Of a stretch of 64,000 nt of DNA, positions 25,890 to 34,923 are shown in pieces. This DNA comes from Bacteroidales bacterium. Its GTDB lineage: Bacteria > Bacteroidota > Bacteroidia > Bacteroidales > UBA932. The notes beneath the pieces were generated by a model. That model was not told the DNA's origin and made no database searches. It saw only the letters and a list, made by a program, of their open reading frames with translations. The translations under genes were made by a program, and so were the position numbers. The stretch lies in contig JAFXFS010000010.1 in assembly GCA_017513445.1 (NCBI GenBank), positions 62,001-126,000 of the forward strand, read 5' to 3'. The number at the start of each line of letters is the position of its first letter. Position 1 is the stretch's first letter.

Positions 25890-26948
25890 TTAGAGCGAAT
25901 AATCACTTACTGACTTTACCCCATTTAGATTGAAATAGGTCTCTACTATTGTGCCATAAACCCATACCATTCTACCAAGGAGCGTAGGATTATCTACAAG
26001 ATTTAATGCGTCACGCACCTTTGATGGAAGCTCCACTGCCACACAAAAGTCCCTCATCCATACCGATGGTTTACTGGCAATAGCAAAATGTGTCGAAGAG
26101 TTAAAAGGTGCCTTGTAACTTATTTCATTTTGAGTAAGATCTCCTCCAACAATATACCCTTTAACCCACACTTTCTGTCCGATATTATGTCTTACAGCAT
26201 CTACACTCAAGGCGCGCTCCTTGCAACTTCCATCTTCAATACCTCCACCATCTCCAATAAAAATAGGAATCACATTCCTCACAGCTGAAGTATCAATCGA
26301 AATTGAGAAATTAGAGTTTATACCACTACCATCATCTGATGTATCTATATTTATTGTCAATATCTCTCCTGCAGCTATCTCTTTTGTAAACAGCACCTCT
26401 GAACTCTTTCCCTCTCTGTTTACAAATGATACATAACCTGGCTTAAAGTAGGCAGTACGCCTCTCCTCATATCCATACTCCAAATCTCCCTGATCACTCT
26501 CAAGATAGAGTGCTTTTGAGCCATATACCCTCTTATAATTATCTGAGAAGTTCATTTTAATACCCCCATTCTGCCTTTTACACATAAATGCCACAGCAAC
26601 ATTATCTCCCTCTCCTACGGAAATAGTCCTATAATCTCCAAGTAGAGGTTTATCAAACATAGGTTGATCAAACTGAGTTGAATTAATATCCACCTGATAG
26701 ATACCCTCCGGAACACTCATCACATCCGGTTTTTTACCGTAACTGCCCTCATAAATTACCTTACCTGAAGCACTCTTAACACTTAAAATAAAGTTATTGG
26801 TATCTAATAACTTTAACGATGATTTAGTAATTTGCTCCACTAATGGTGACCTCTCGATTGAGAATGTCAGATAAGCGACTTTCTGCTCTTTATCGATGCA
26901 GGAAACTAATAAAAGGAGAAGCAATCCTCCGCACAATAATCTTTTCAT
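25890..26948 (-). CDS. DUF4493/DUF6359-like surface lipoprotein
   Basis: 352-residue lipoprotein with lipobox LLVSC (C17). Residues 25-225 resemble the DUF4493 beta-sandwich of Bacteroidales lipoproteins (YLTFSIERS, PEGIYQVDI, AVAFMCKRQNGGIKMNFS). A C-terminal domain from about 245 (VDAVRHNIGQKVWVKGYIVGGD) resembles the OB-like DUF6359 domain. The family assignments are from pattern memory. The role is unknown; such proteins are usually outer-membrane anchored. An SD-like GGAGG precedes the start, which is unusual in this window. Confidence 0.72.
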   Translation of the reverse strand: MKRLLCGGLLLLLLVSCIDKEQKVAYLTFSIERSPLVEQITKSSLKLLDTNNFILSVKSASGKVIYEGSYGKKPDVMSVPEGIYQVDINSTQFDQPMFDKPLLGDYRTISVGEGDNVAVAFMCKRQNGGIKMNFSDNYKRVYGSKALYLESDQGDLEYGYEERRTAYFKPGYVSFVNREGKSSEVLFTKEIAAGEILTINIDTSDDGSGINSNFSISIDTSAVRNVIPIFIGDGGGIEDGSCKERALSVDAVRHNIGQKVWVKGYIVGGDLTQNEISYKAPFNSSTHFAIASKPSVWMRDFCVAVELPSKVRDALNLVDNPTLLGRMVWVYGTIVETYFNLNGVKSVSDYSL

Positions 26949-26977
26949 TTTACCTCCATTTTTTTGTTTAACGACTG

Positions 26978-26985
26978 CAAAGATA
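26978..26985 (-). promoter_or_regulatory. -7 box for the DUF4493-like lipoprotein
   Basis: TATCTTTG on the minus strand, 29 bp before the start codon. Confidence 0.5.
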
Positions 26986-27522
26986 TGGTCACAATTTCAG
27001 GATTGTATGTCCCAAAAATTTATTTCTGCATCTTGTTTAATAAAAAATTGCTACCTTTATTAAGGATTTGTAACACTTTCTGTTGATTTACAAGTCATTA
27101 TTAAACAAATATCACGATCTGAAGTATTAGTATAAATAGATAATCAAAAGGACCCGGAATGTTTTAATTTCCAAAATAGGTGCCATCTCGCGTAAAAAAA
27201 CTGATAATGAGATATTTAAGTTAAGCCCAATTTATAATCAAGATTTTTGACATAGCCAATAAGCTAGGCTAAAGACAATTTTTGACTTAAACTTAGTATC
27301 TCACAACTCTCAGGCGCAGAATTCTTTTTTTTGAAAAAAGATTTATTGTAGCTATTTCTCATCCCATCAAGTCTTGTAGAGACAAGAGACTTTAGACAAA
27401 AAAGAGGTTTTATAAGAGTTTGTTCAATATCTCTTCTTTTGAAAAAAAATATAACCTTTTTGGAAAAGTCAGTGGGGGTATTTTCCCTCAAATCGACTAT
27501 TTTTTTCCGCTAAGTGGCCCAT

Positions 27523-27530
27523 TAAATTTG
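27523..27530 (+). promoter_or_regulatory. -7 box for the AraC pair
   Basis: TAAATTTG, 22 bp before the start of the first AraC-type gene. Confidence 0.5.
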
Positions 27531-27552
27531 CGCAAACTTAAATATCTTTTTT

Positions 27553-28605
27553 ATGTCTAGTATTTTTTCAATTTTATTTTCTATCTCCTTCGTTCTTATA
27601 GGAGTTGCAATTATCTTAATAAACATTTTTGGCAATAAGTCACAGTACAAAAAGAAACGAATCAAGAGATATCTGAACAAATTAAACCGCACAGCTCTCT
27701 ATCAAAGTCTCATTTTTATAACTACAACCATAATTTTGATTGGGGATTCATCTGACAAATACATTATGGTGGCTCTATGTTGTTCGTCGCTATGCTACTT
27801 GCAGTTTGTCGCCGTAATTGCATACCGTTTGTCAATTGTTACCATAAAAGAGAAGTTTTTCAACATTATCCAAATATCTGCAATTATTCTATTTCCAACT
27901 CTTATCCTGCTTCCTGTGCTCGCCAATTTATTCATTATAATTATTGGAACTGCAGCTCTTGCAATTATTTGTTACGCATTTATAATATCTCACGATTACC
28001 TCATCAATTTAAAGGCAAAGGAGCAGATAATTGAATTTATTGTAGTTCTATTTATTACAATGTTACTAATTGCTCTACACGGATTGTGGTTAAGCTACAT
28101 TCCTACTATAATAATTGCAATTTTGGCCAATTCAAAGCCATCCAGGATATTCGGCAGGGATAATAGCACTATAGTACGTACTTATACACTTCCATCTCTT
28201 GAAAAGATAACTTTGGAAGACTCTACTGAAAACAATAATAAAGAGGCAATGAAAGAGAGATTATTAGATTACCTTGAATCAACTAAAGAGTATCTTAATC
28301 CTGATATCAGGATCACAGATGTTGCCAATAAAATATACACAAACAAAAGTTATCTCTCTAACGTAATTCACTCAAAATTGGATAAAAATTTTATTCAACT
28401 TATTCATTATTATAGAATTAAAGAGGCAATCAATATATTCAGTCAAGATCCCTCAATAACGATGGCACAACTGTGCGAAAAATCGGGATTTAATTCAATG
28501 TCATCATTCTCGAGTGCCTTCAAGATACATACAGGATCAACTCCTGCAGAGTGGTGCAAATCTTACAAAAGAAAGATGATAAAGGATGTAATACGAGATA
28601 GTTAA
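27553..28605 (+). CDS. Membrane-bound AraC-family regulator
   Basis: 350 residues. Six to seven membrane helices occupy 1-200 (for example 5-26, 53-70, 76-95, 108-128, 130-148, 165-190). A linker of about 50 residues precedes a C-terminal AraC/XylS double helix-turn-helix (about 245-345) with ITDVANKIYTNKSYLSNVI and the signature MAQLCEKSGFNSMSSFSSAFK. The membrane part presumably senses an envelope or external signal and the regulator acts while membrane-tethered. The second gene follows after 4 bp. Confidence 0.87.
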   Translation: MSSIFSILFSISFVLIGVAIILINIFGNKSQYKKKRIKRYLNKLNRTALYQSLIFITTTIILIGDSSDKYIMVALCCSSLCYLQFVAVIAYRLSIVTIKEKFFNIIQISAIILFPTLILLPVLANLFIIIIGTAALAIICYAFIISHDYLINLKAKEQIIEFIVVLFITMLLIALHGLWLSYIPTIIIAILANSKPSRIFGRDNSTIVRTYTLPSLEKITLEDSTENNNKEAMKERLLDYLESTKEYLNPDIRITDVANKIYTNKSYLSNVIHSKLDKNFIQLIHYYRIKEAINIFSQDPSITMAQLCEKSGFNSMSSFSSAFKIHTGSTPAEWCKSYKRKMIKDVIRDS

Positions 28606-28609
28606 TGAT

Positions 28610-29014
28610 ATGTTTTCAAAAAGAGTAATCAGTTATGAAATAGAGGAGAGAAATAGTATTATAATGAATCGTCTTGATAGTATTATGAGAAAAGATAGAC
28701 TCTTTTTAAAGGATATTACACTTGATGAGACAGCGAAGTTACTCTCTACAAATAGAAATTATCTCTCCACCGCAATTAACTCAAGAGGTATGAATTATAA
28801 AGAGTATATATGCTCGTTAAGGGCCAGATATGCTGAAGATATTATTATAAATGACAGAAAAGAGAGGTTTACTATTGAGGAGATTGCCAATAAATCCGGA
28901 TTTGTCACAGAAAGGACATTAAACAAATATCTTAAGAGGAGTATTGGATACACAGTTCACGAATTTCGAAAAAAGTTGAGATCCTCTCCAAGTATCGGAA
29001 AGGGATTGAGATAA
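28610..29014 (+). CDS. Stand-alone AraC-type HTH protein
   Basis: 134 residues consisting almost only of an AraC/XylS DNA-binding domain: LDETAKLLSTNRNYLSTAI (first HTH) and IEEIANKSGFVTERTLNKYLK (second HTH). It lacks any sensor or membrane segment and aligns by eye with the C-terminal part of its upstream neighbour, suggesting duplication of that domain. It is co-transcribed with the membrane-bound regulator and could compete with it or pair with it at target sites. Confidence 0.83.
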   Translation: MFSKRVISYEIEERNSIIMNRLDSIMRKDRLFLKDITLDETAKLLSTNRNYLSTAINSRGMNYKEYICSLRARYAEDIIINDRKERFTIEEIANKSGFVTERTLNKYLKRSIGYTVHEFRKKLRSSPSIGKGLR

Positions 29015-29027
29015 CTATTGTTTACCT

Positions 29028-29103
29028 CAGAGGGTGAAATATGGGTGATTTAGATATTGATCTGGTCAAGCTTCAGGAAGATTACTCAATATTCACCCTC
29101 TTG
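29028..29103. other. Long hairpin downstream of the AraC pair
   Basis: Arms CAGAGGGTGAAATAT (29028-29042) and ATATTCACCCTCTTG (29089-29103) pair over about 13-14 bp with single-base bulges and enclose 46 nt that contain a smaller CTG..CAG hairpin around AAGCTT. There is no T-tract after either arm, so it is not a typical terminator. A 54-codon frame starting at 29041 lies in it and is not credited. Confidence 0.5.
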
Positions 29104-29137
29104 TATTATATGGTATCTATAAAAAGAAAAATAGTTG

Positions 29138-29145
29138 TACCTTTG
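29138..29145 (+). promoter_or_regulatory. -7 box for mtgA
   Basis: TACCTTTG, 69 bp before the mtgA start. Confidence 0.45.
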
Positions 29146-29214
29146 CTCAAAGTTTCAGAAATTTTCATCACAAGCACAAAGATATTGATAATCAATAGAT
29201 TGCACCACAAATAA

Positions 29215-29895
29215 ATGAAAAGGTTTTTAAGATATATACTGATTTATATTCCAATTTCCTTGATTCTACTATCTATAATTTGGGTAGTATTGCTCAAGTG
29301 GGTACCTGTCTATTATACACCCTTGATGGCTATAAGATCTATCGAATATCGCAACGATCCTGATTTTAAGAGTACAAAAAATTGGAAATCTCTGGATGAA
29401 ATCTCAAACAAAATGGTCTATGCTGTTATAGCATCCGAAGATAACCGCTTTGAAGAGCATAATGGATTTGACTTCATAGAGATTAAGAATGCTATCAATG
29501 ATAGCAAAAAGGGAAAGAGACTTCGTGGAGCAAGTACAATATCGCAGCAAACTGCAAAAAATGTCTTTCTATTCCCTGGTCGCTCCTGGATCAGGAAAGG
29601 TCTTGAATGCTATTTTACTCTCCTAATAGAGTGGATATGGGGCAAAGAGAGAATAATGGAGGTATATCTTAATGTAGCAGAAACAGGTAAGGGTCTGTAT
29701 GGAGTGGAGGCGGCTGCTCAAAAATATTTCAAGAAAAGTGCATCAAAACTCAACTCCTATGAGTCCTCACTCATAGCAGCCTCTCTTCCAAACCCGCTGA
29801 AAAGAAATCCGGCAAAACCAACCAACTATATGATTAAAAGAGCTTCTCAGATACGTTCATTGATGAACAAAATAGCTCTTCCAGAGTGGAAATAA
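29215..29895 (+). CDS. mtgA: Monofunctional biosynthetic peptidoglycan transglycosylase
   Basis: 226 residues with one N-terminal membrane anchor (about 7-29) and a family 51 glycosyltransferase domain that polymerises lipid II. Motif 1 is IASEDNRFEEHNGFD (catalytic Glu), motif 2 RGASTISQQTAKN, motif 3 RKGLECYFTLLIEWIWGKERIMEVYLN in pieces, then GVEAAAQKYF. No transpeptidase domain. Its stop lies 1 bp from the stop of the convergent small Cys-rich gene. Confidence 0.94.
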   Translation: MKRFLRYILIYIPISLILLSIIWVVLLKWVPVYYTPLMAIRSIEYRNDPDFKSTKNWKSLDEISNKMVYAVIASEDNRFEEHNGFDFIEIKNAINDSKKGKRLRGASTISQQTAKNVFLFPGRSWIRKGLECYFTLLIEWIWGKERIMEVYLNVAETGKGLYGVEAAAQKYFKKSASKLNSYESSLIAASLPNPLKRNPAKPTNYMIKRASQIRSLMNKIALPEWK

Positions 29896-29896
29896 C

Positions 29897-30055
29897 TTAA
29901 TCCTCACTCTTTTTCGAATCACACTTATCACCGTATGGGCAATTTCCACAAGAGGAGTCACACTCTCCCCTTCTTCGCCACTTTATTATTCGGATGGTAG
30001 CGATTACAACTGCTGCGAGTATAATTAACAAAACTATAGCACTCTGAATATTCAT
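29897..30055 (-). CDS. FeoB-associated Cys-rich membrane protein
   Basis: 52 residues beginning MNIQSAIVLLIILAAVVIA. One N-terminal membrane helix (about 5-22), a basic stretch (RIIKWRRRGE) and a C-terminal Cys cluster CDSSCGNCPYGDKC. This is the pattern of the small protein that follows feoB in many anaerobes. It starts 4 bp after the feoAB stop. The cysteines suggest iron or redox contact with the transporter, but the role is not established. Confidence 0.88.
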   Translation of the reverse strand: MNIQSAIVLLIILAAVVIATIRIIKWRRRGECDSSCGNCPYGDKCDSKKSED

Positions 30056-30059
30056 AATC

Positions 30060-32429
30060 CTAAATCAACAAAGAACCTACTTGATATATCACAAAAGATA
30101 CAACCCAGGCAATCGCGGTCTGTATCAAAACTAATCCGAAAGCACTCTTACCTCCAAGCTCTCTCTTGACAGATGATATAGCGGCAACACAAGGAGTATA
30201 AAGAAGTGTAAAGACAAGAAGAGAGAGTGCTGCAAGAGGTGTTAGGAATGTTGAAATTGCATCTACATCACCAATAAGGAGAGTCATTGTAGAAACAACA
30301 CTCTCTTTTGCCATAAAACCGGTAATAAGTGCTGTTACAACTTGCCAGTTTCCGAAACCCAATGGGATGAATAATGGAGCAAGAACTCCTGCAAATCTTG
30401 CCAGAAGACTATTTTGTGAATCCTCAACTATATTGAATCTAAAATCAAATGTCTGTAAAAACCAGATAACAATAGTAGCTATAAAAATTACTGTAAATGC
30501 TCTTGTAATAAAATCTTTTGACTTATCCCATAGCAATCTTAGTACACTCTTCATCTTTGGGAGACGGTAGTTTGGCAACTCCATCACAAATGGCACCGGC
30601 TCACCTTTAAATAGAGTTTTTCGCATAATAAATGCTACCAATACACCTACCAGAATAGCAAACAAGTATAGCAAAATCATTACCAGAGCCACATTCTTAG
30701 AGAAGAAAGCGGCTGCAATAAAGGCATATATCGGTAGTTTTGCTGAACAACTCATAAATGGTGTCAAAAGTATTGTCATCTTTCTGTCTCTCTCAGATGG
30801 CAATGTTCTGCTTGCCATTATTGCAGGAACAGTACAGCCAAAACCTATCAACATAGGGACAATACTTCTACCCGAAAGACCTATTTTCCTTAAAACCTTA
30901 TCCATTACAAAGGCAACACGTGCCATATAACCTGTATCCTCAAGAATTGCTAGGAAGAAAAATAGAAGAATAATATAGGGCAAAAAGCTTAAAACACTTC
31001 CAACACCGGCAAATATTCCATCTATGACAAGAGAGTGAACCACATCGTTAATTCCGAAATTATTTAATGCAGTACTAACAAGTGCCGTCAAACTCTCAAC
31101 TCCCATCTCAACAAGGGAAATCAACCACTCTCCAAGAGGACCAAAAGTGGCAAAAAAGATAAATGCCATAATCGCTATGAAGAGAGGAATAGCACTAAAT
31201 TTACCTGTCAAAACTTTGTCCAACTTGTAACTGAATTTGAACTCATTACTCAACAATGGTTTAATTACAGATTGTTCACAAACATTCATTATAAACCTAT
31301 ACCTCATATCAGCCATTGCCGATGCTCTATCCATAGAGCTCTCATTCTCCATCTGAACCACCAAGTGTTCAACCATCTCCTGCTCATTCTGATCTAAGTG
31401 CAATCTATCAATGAGCGACAGATCTCCCTCTGCTAACTTACTTGCAGCAAAACGTATTGGAGTAGATGTTTCATTTGCGTGATCCTCGATCAAGTGCATA
31501 ATAGCGTGAACCGTTCTATGTATAGCGCCAAGATCTCCACTCGCCTCACAAAAATCTAATTTTGTTGGTCTCTCCTGATAATGTGCCACGTGTATCGCGT
31601 GACTTATAAGCTCCTCAATACCCTCATTATTTCTTGCTGAAATAGGCACCACAGGAACACCAAGCGCTCGTTCCAACTCATTGATTCTGATAGTTCCTCC
31701 ATTATATGAAACTAAATCCATCATATTAAGCGCTACAACAATCGGAAGATTTAGTTCTATTAACTGCATAGTTAAATAGAGATTGCGCTCAATATTTGTA
31801 GCATCAATTATGTTGATGATTGCATTGGGTTTATTTGTCAATATAAACTCTCTGGTAATAATCTCTTCACTTGAATAAGGAGAGAGAGAATAGATGCCAG
31901 GCAAATCTGTAACGAGAGTATTTTTATACCCCCTGATAGCACCATCTTTTCTATCTACTGTAACTCCTGGAAAATTTCCCACTCGTTGGTTTGATCCGGT
32001 AAGTTGATTGAAGAGTGTAGTCTTACCTGAATTCTGATTTCCCACCAAAGCAAATGTGAGTGTTGTATTACTTGGCAGTGGACTTCCATCACCTTTCTTA
32101 TGGTGAACTCCACCTTCTCCTAAACCAGGGTGGCTACTCTTCTTGCGATTTTTAACTCTGTTCCTTACCGATTTATGAACACTTTCATCAAGAGTTGCAT
32201 CTTCCTGAATAGTTCTGACTTCAATATTTTCTGCATCATCACTACGCAATGTCAGCGAATAACCACGTATTAAGAACTCAAGTGGGTCACCCATAGGAGC
32301 TCTCTTTACCAAAGTGATTTTTGTATTTGGTATGATTCCCATATCCAAAAGATGTTGCTTTAGAGCAACCTCACCACCCACATTCACAATTACTGCAGAT
32401 TCTCCTATATTTAACTCTTTCAGTGTCAT
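30060..32429 (-). CDS. feoB: Ferrous iron transporter, FeoA-FeoB fusion
   Basis: 789 residues from MTLKELN. Residues 1-75 are a FeoA (SH3-like) domain, 76-122 a basic linker, and from 123 the FeoB G domain: G1 GNQNSGKTT (130-138), G3 DLPGIYSL, NMMD as the G4 motif. The membrane part from about 395 contains two Gate domains with the conserved FLPYIILLFFFLAILEDTGYMAR in pieces and GFGCTVPAIMASRTL. It imports Fe2+ across the inner membrane. FeoA-FeoB fusions are usual in Bacteroidota. Operon with the small Cys-rich gene. Confidence 0.96.
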   Translation of the reverse strand: MTLKELNIGESAVIVNVGGEVALKQHLLDMGIIPNTKITLVKRAPMGDPLEFLIRGYSLTLRSDDAENIEVRTIQEDATLDESVHKSVRNRVKNRKKSSHPGLGEGGVHHKKGDGSPLPSNTTLTFALVGNQNSGKTTLFNQLTGSNQRVGNFPGVTVDRKDGAIRGYKNTLVTDLPGIYSLSPYSSEEIITREFILTNKPNAIINIIDATNIERNLYLTMQLIELNLPIVVALNMMDLVSYNGGTIRINELERALGVPVVPISARNNEGIEELISHAIHVAHYQERPTKLDFCEASGDLGAIHRTVHAIMHLIEDHANETSTPIRFAASKLAEGDLSLIDRLHLDQNEQEMVEHLVVQMENESSMDRASAMADMRYRFIMNVCEQSVIKPLLSNEFKFSYKLDKVLTGKFSAIPLFIAIMAFIFFATFGPLGEWLISLVEMGVESLTALVSTALNNFGINDVVHSLVIDGIFAGVGSVLSFLPYIILLFFFLAILEDTGYMARVAFVMDKVLRKIGLSGRSIVPMLIGFGCTVPAIMASRTLPSERDRKMTILLTPFMSCSAKLPIYAFIAAAFFSKNVALVMILLYLFAILVGVLVAFIMRKTLFKGEPVPFVMELPNYRLPKMKSVLRLLWDKSKDFITRAFTVIFIATIVIWFLQTFDFRFNIVEDSQNSLLARFAGVLAPLFIPLGFGNWQVVTALITGFMAKESVVSTMTLLIGDVDAISTFLTPLAALSLLVFTLLYTPCVAAISSVKRELGGKSAFGLVLIQTAIAWVVSFVIYQVGSLLI

Positions 32430-32455
32430 AAATACCTCCAAAAATGTTTAACCTG

Positions 32456-32486
32456 TAAAGTTACGACATAAATCTAATTAATTCAA
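32456..32486 (-). promoter_or_regulatory. Possible promoter of feoAB
   Basis: TAACTTTA (32456-32463, one mismatch in the last base) on the minus strand, with ATTG 20 bp upstream. 26 bp before the start codon. Confidence 0.35.
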
Positions 32487-32510
32487 TAGCACTATTAATA
32501 ATTATTTACA

Positions 32511-32518
32511 TATATTTG
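32511..32518 (+). promoter_or_regulatory. -7 box with almost no leader
   Basis: TATATTTG ends 9 bp before the ATG at 32528, which would give a leader of about 5 nt. The G of this box also ends an in-frame TTG. Confidence 0.45.
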
Positions 32519-32527
32519 CCAGATATT

Positions 32528-33097
32528 ATGGATTACAAAGAGTTAGAATATCTAGATAACTACGAGAATTCTCTTCTTGAGGAGTTAAAAAACATATCCC
32601 GTTCATTCGGGATGATGGATGAGAATCTTTTATCAAGCGAAGACATTGATTATAAATGGGAAGAGTTTGCCTCTGACTATATGGTCGAGGCAGTAAAATC
32701 TATCAATAAATTTCCTGAATTCACTATTGGCTGCGCCGCTTATGTCGGCTTTGCTGTTGCAAAATGGTGGGACTCAGATTGGGGTAAAGGTCACAATGCA
32801 AAATATGAGTCTCTACTTGGAGAGAGAGGATTCGACGATATGGATGACTTCATTATGCAAAAAATTCTTGGCTATGATTTAAAGAGTACTGAAGCCTCTA
32901 TCCTATCCAATATAGCACTTGTTCTTGCTCAGGCATCGATGGATAGAATTAGAAAGGAACATATTGAAACTCAATCTGTTAAAGCTTTTTATATTCTTTC
33001 AAGGACATTAAAAGTTATGTTTAAGATTGGCGCATCAATTCAACTTAAAAGAATGGGATATAAGTACCAAAAAGTTAATTTTGCCAACAAATCTTAG
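32528..33097 (+). CDS. Conserved hypothetical protein
   Basis: 189 residues from the ATG at 32528. Not assigned to a family with confidence. It is a soluble alpha-helical protein with acidic, aromatic N-terminal third (MDYKELEYLDNYEN), a central conserved-looking GCAAYVGFAVAKWWDSDWGKG and a basic C-terminus. No signal peptide. The gene stands alone between divergent feoAB and the acyl-CoA synthetase. Confidence 0.7.
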   Translation: MDYKELEYLDNYENSLLEELKNISRSFGMMDENLLSSEDIDYKWEEFASDYMVEAVKSINKFPEFTIGCAAYVGFAVAKWWDSDWGKGHNAKYESLLGERGFDDMDDFIMQKILGYDLKSTEASILSNIALVLAQASMDRIRKEHIETQSVKAFYILSRTLKVMFKIGASIQLKRMGYKYQKVNFANKS

Positions 33098-33156
33098 ATG
33101 CACATATTGAAATATTTGCACACTATTTGAATAACGAGAACTAAAACTGAAACCAG

Positions 33157-34878
33157 ATGAAATCATATTATAAACTAATTAAAAATCTTAGAGAGAGTTA
33201 TATTACAACTCTTGCTAAATTATTTGATTATTCGACATCAATATTTAGCAAGAACAGATATACCTCAATGGTAGATTCAGATTATGGATACACTTTTGGA
33301 GAATTCCGCAAAAAGTGTATCGAAATCTCCTCAATGCTAACACGCTATGGTATAGGAGCGGGAGATAAGGTTGCTATTTTATCTCAAAACCACCCAAACT
33401 GGTCTGTAGCCACATTCTCATTGATGGCTTTTGGTAGAGTATCAGTTCCTCTTTTACAGGATTTATCTGAAAATGAGGTTACAAATATTATTAATCACTC
33501 TGGATGTAAAGCAATTTTTGTCTCAAAAAGATTACTTCCAAAATTGACTCAGGAAATTATTGACAAACTAACATTAGTAATTGACATTGAGACTTTTGAA
33601 TTTATAAAAAGAGATGACAATGCCTTTACAGGAACAGCTGTTATAAGAGAGCCATTACCTGATGATTTGGCAACAATTATCTACACATCCGGCACAACCG
33701 GTAGTGCAAAAGGTGTAATGTTGAGCCACAGGAACCTTGTCAGCAATATGATTTCCTGTTCACACGCTCACAAAACAACTGAAAAAGATCGCTGGTTATC
33801 TATACTTCCAATGGCACACGCATACGAATTCACAATGGGAGTTCTGCTTCCAATGTACACCGGTTCGTGTGTATATTATAACTCTAAACCACCGACACCA
33901 TCTATTTTGATTAAGGCAATGAAGAGTGTAAGACCTACAGTAATGCTCTCAGTGCCAATGATTATTGAAAAAATTTATAAAAACAGTGTAGTGCCTACTA
34001 TTAATGGTAGCCGCATATTGAGTTGGTTAAAAAAGAGATTCCCATCTATTCTATATTGGCTGGTAGGTATGAAGGTAAAGAAGACATTTGGTGGCAAAAT
34101 CAAATTCTTTGGTATTGGAGGGGCAAAACTTAATCCAGATGTTGAAGTTTTCTTAAAAAAGGCCAAATTCCCATACGCCATCGGTTATGGTCTAACTGAG
34201 ACTTCGCCTCTTATTTGTAATGCGAACACTAAACAGACTCATATCGGATCTACTGGATATGCCGCATATAACGTTGATTTAAAACTAATTAACATCAACC
34301 CTGAGACAGGCGAAGGAGAAATCGTTGCCAAAGGAGATAATGTAATGATTGGTTATTACAAAGATCCTCAACGCACCCGTGAGGTATTTACAGATGATGG
34401 CTACTTCAGAACAAATGACCTTGCGACTGTAGATAAGAAGGGTAGATATTACATTAAAGGCAGATTGAAAAATGTAATTATCGGACCATCTGGCGAAAAT
34501 ATCTATCCAGAAGAGATTGAAAAGGTTATCAATGATATTGATGGTGTTAATGAGTCAATCGTTCTAAAACGTGATGGACGCCTTATTGCTTTGGTTCAAT
34601 TCAATGATAATGTTATTGACTGGAATCAAGATGGAGAGGATAAATTCTTTGAGAGTATTGAGGAGAAGAAAAAACTTGTTATGGACTATGTTAATAAAAA
34701 GGTTAGCAAATTCTCAAAAATTAACTCAGTTGAGGTGATGAAAGATCCATTCGAAAAGACTGCAACTCAAAAAATCAGAAGATACAAATATGAGAAGCAG
34801 GAGAATAATGGAGAGGCGATTGATAGCGAGAAAAAAAATGATAAAACAAAAGAGGATAAAGAGAAGGATAGTAAATAA
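33157..34878 (+). CDS. Long-chain acyl-CoA synthetase-like AMP-binding enzyme
   Basis: 573 residues of the ANL superfamily: it adenylates a carboxylic acid with ATP and normally passes it to CoA. P-loop YTSGTTGSAKG near 176-186, A5 motif GYGLTETSPL, A7/A8 motifs TNDLATVDKKGRYYIKGR and the C-terminal lysine region (KTATQKIRRYKY) are present. The C-terminus ends in a Lys/Asp/Glu-rich tail. Closest in style to bacterial FadD15-type long-chain enzymes. Substrate not provable from sequence. Confidence 0.88.
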   Translation: MKSYYKLIKNLRESYITTLAKLFDYSTSIFSKNRYTSMVDSDYGYTFGEFRKKCIEISSMLTRYGIGAGDKVAILSQNHPNWSVATFSLMAFGRVSVPLLQDLSENEVTNIINHSGCKAIFVSKRLLPKLTQEIIDKLTLVIDIETFEFIKRDDNAFTGTAVIREPLPDDLATIIYTSGTTGSAKGVMLSHRNLVSNMISCSHAHKTTEKDRWLSILPMAHAYEFTMGVLLPMYTGSCVYYNSKPPTPSILIKAMKSVRPTVMLSVPMIIEKIYKNSVVPTINGSRILSWLKKRFPSILYWLVGMKVKKTFGGKIKFFGIGGAKLNPDVEVFLKKAKFPYAIGYGLTETSPLICNANTKQTHIGSTGYAAYNVDLKLININPETGEGEIVAKGDNVMIGYYKDPQRTREVFTDDGYFRTNDLATVDKKGRYYIKGRLKNVIIGPSGENIYPEEIEKVINDIDGVNESIVLKRDGRLIALVQFNDNVIDWNQDGEDKFFESIEEKKKLVMDYVNKKVSKFSKINSVEVMKDPFEKTATQKIRRYKYEKQENNGEAIDSEKKNDKTKEDKEKDSK

Positions 34879-34885
34879 TAATTAT

Positions 34886-34893
34886 TACATTTG
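34886..34893 (+). promoter_or_regulatory. -7 box for the porin gene
   Basis: TACATTTG, 30 bp before the start codon. Confidence 0.45.
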
Positions 34894-34923
34894 TAGAATA
34901 GACACCTAAAAATCACTTAATCG

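Larger units (their letters stand above)
26949..27552. other. Structured 600-bp non-coding region upstream of the AraC pair
   Basis: No credible gene was seen. It contains a long imperfect hairpin (27208-27302: arms GAGATATTTAAGTTAAG and CTTAAACTTAGTATCTC, about 16 pairs with two bulges, enclosing a TAGCC/GGCTA hairpin), a T-rich hairpin CTTTTTT/AAAAAAG (27324-27341) and a third hairpin AAGTC-TTGT/ACAA-GACTT (27369-27392). A 75-codon minus-strand frame at 27264-27491 lacks coding character. The left end holds the lipoprotein promoter, the right end the AraC promoter. Confidence 0.6.

Noticed and set aside
27264..27491. 75-codon minus-strand frame
   Set aside because: Poly-Lys/Phe-rich, crosses two hairpins, has no promoter box; treated as non-coding.
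29041..29205. 54-codon frame inside the hairpin region before mtgA
   Set aside because: Overlaps the hairpin and the mtgA promoter; sequence looks non-coding.
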